Assembly (NCBI GenBank): GCA_002386065.1
Contig: DGES01000109.1
Location: 4,980-10,561 of the forward strand
Reading direction: 5' to 3'
Origin: Firmicutes bacterium UBA3920
GTDB taxonomy: Bacteria; Bacillota; Clostridia; Caldicoprobacterales; Xylanivirgaceae
Length of the DNA: 5,582 nucleotides
Of the stretch, positions 5,249 through 5,582 are shown one piece after another. The notes beneath the pieces were generated by a model, which was not told the DNA's origin, did not search any database, and saw only the letters and a list, made by a program, of their open reading frames with translations. The translations under genes were made by a program, and so were the position numbers. Positions within the stretch are counted from its first letter, which is position 1, and every line of letters begins with the position of its first letter.

Positions 5249-5464
5249 CGCTCAAACAGGGCAATCAATTATCTCGCATACACTTAGCCGCGTGTGCCAC
5301 ATTATATTTTTTATGCGACTCATATGCGAAATACCAAGTCGCCCGATTGATGCGGACATAGTCCGTAAAAATTCCCCGGTTAATACCGGCAACCTTTTAC
5401 TTCATCCCATATAGATTTCCATCTGGTCCTATTTCAAGCTAATACCAGATAAAACAACTCTTAT

Positions 5465-5493
5465 AGTGTATAATAATCTACTAATAAAAGCAA
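5465..5493 (-). promoter_or_regulatory. Candidate sigma-A type promoter for the S10 operon
   Basis: The minus strand has TTGCTT (5488-5493) and TACACT (5465-5470) separated by 17 nt, in an AT-rich stretch with an A-run upstream. It lies just downstream of the probable terminator of the preceding gene, where a new promoter is expected. The hexamers match the consensus only partly (3 of 6 and 4 of 6); TATACA two bases earlier and a TATAAG just downstream are alternative -10 boxes. Transcription would begin near 5457-5460. Confidence 0.4.
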
Positions 5494-5537
5494 GTCTTTT
5501 TTCTCTTCAGCTTTTAACAAAAAAATAAGCGTAAAGG

Positions 5538-5574
5538 AAAAATACACATCCTTCAGAAAAATATCTGAAGGATG
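5538..5574 (-). terminator. Intrinsic terminator of the gene upstream of the S10 operon
   Basis: A perfect 11-bp inverted repeat (CATCCTTCAGA with TCTGAAGGATG; 5564-5574 and 5547-5557) encloses a 6-nt loop. On the minus strand it is followed by TGTATTTTTCC and further T-rich sequence; on the plus strand by CTAAAAGT and the window end, without a T-run. This fits Rho-independent termination of a minus-strand gene lying beyond 5582. In many Clostridia that gene is tuf, but it is outside the window, so this is inference. The tail begins with TGTA before the T-run, so the signal is not ideal. Confidence 0.7.
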
Positions 5575-5582
5575 CTAAAAGT

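Larger units (their letters stand above)
5186..5460 (-). promoter_or_regulatory. Probable structured 5' leader of the S10 operon mRNA
   Basis: This stretch has no convincing gene on either strand. On the minus strand it holds, in transcription order: a 7-bp inverted repeat (5444-5450 with 5421-5427); a 5-bp stem with 4-nt loop (5385-5389 with 5376-5380); a 5-bp stem with a 3-nt loop (5361-5365 with 5353-5357); a 6-bp stem GCGACT/AGTCGC (5337-5342 with 5315-5320); and a 9-bp stem (5240-5248 with 5214-5222) just before the rpsJ binding site. The middle part (about 5285-5390) has GC-rich patches unlike ordinary AT-rich intergenic DNA here. I do not recognise a known riboswitch or a T-box motif. 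S10 leaders are regulatory in E. coli, where L4 binds; a comparable role here is only an inference. The 5' end is assumed from the candidate promoter. Confidence 0.5.

Noticed and set aside
5249..5276. Minus-strand TTGATT - 16 nt - TATACC as an internal promoter close to rpsJ
   Set aside because: The -10 match is poor and overlaps the 9-bp hairpin. There is no further support without 5'-end mapping.
5366..5389. Hairpin CCGGT/ACCGG followed by five T residues on the minus strand, resembling an attenuator
   Set aside because: The stem is only 5 bp and three to four bases (GGAA) separate it from the T-run. It is too weak to call a terminator, though it may form part of the leader fold.
5178..5414. 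Plus-strand open frame of 78 codons over the leader region and the rpsJ start
   Set aside because: It has no Shine-Dalgarno sequence, its start lies inside rpsJ on the opposite strand, its product is unrecognisable, and the region is better explained as an rpsJ leader.
5408..5437. Alternative minus-strand promoter TTGAAA - 18 nt - TATATG
   Set aside because: Comparable in consensus match to the chosen one, but it overlaps the 7-bp inverted repeat at 5421-5450 and lies farther from the upstream terminator. Kept only as an alternative.

Overview
The window is a block of bacterial housekeeping genes: the S10 ribosomal-protein operon running into the start of the spc operon, entirely on the minus strand. 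In transcription order (right to left) it holds rpsJ (S10), rplC (L3), rplD (L4), rplW (L23), rplB (L2), rpsS (S19), rplV (L22), rpsC (S3), rplP (L16), rpmC (L29), rpsQ (S17) and the first 15 codons of rplN (L14), which is cut by the left edge. This is the classical bacterial gene order with nothing inserted or missing. All eleven full-length genes look intact.

The organism is most likely a low-GC Firmicute of the class Clostridia. The reasons are the AT-rich codon use, strong GGAGG ribosome binding sites before nearly every gene, the short L3 and L4 forms (209 and 207 residues), and S3, L16 and L22 sequences of clostridial type. The genus cannot be named from this window.

The genes are packed tightly: gaps are 14 to 35 nt and three junctions overlap (rplD/rplW by 4 nt, rpsC/rplP by 23 nt, rplP/rpmC by 11 nt). 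Each gene has its own Shine-Dalgarno sequence, with the GGAGG-type core 7 to 9 nt from the start codon. Four genes (S19, L22, S3, S17) start with GTG. No promoter or terminator fits inside the block, so it reads as one transcript continuing left into the spc genes.

The only sizeable non-coding stretch is the roughly 400 nt at the right end (5186-5582). From the upstream side it holds an 11-bp hairpin with a T-rich tail (the probable terminator of the preceding gene, often tuf in such genomes), a candidate promoter, and then about 270 nt of rpsJ leader. The leader has several perfect inverted repeats, mutually exclusive pairings and locally GC-richer segments. It is the one place where an undescribed regulatory element could sit. 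I see no mobile element, CRISPR array, tRNA, defence system or foreign gene.
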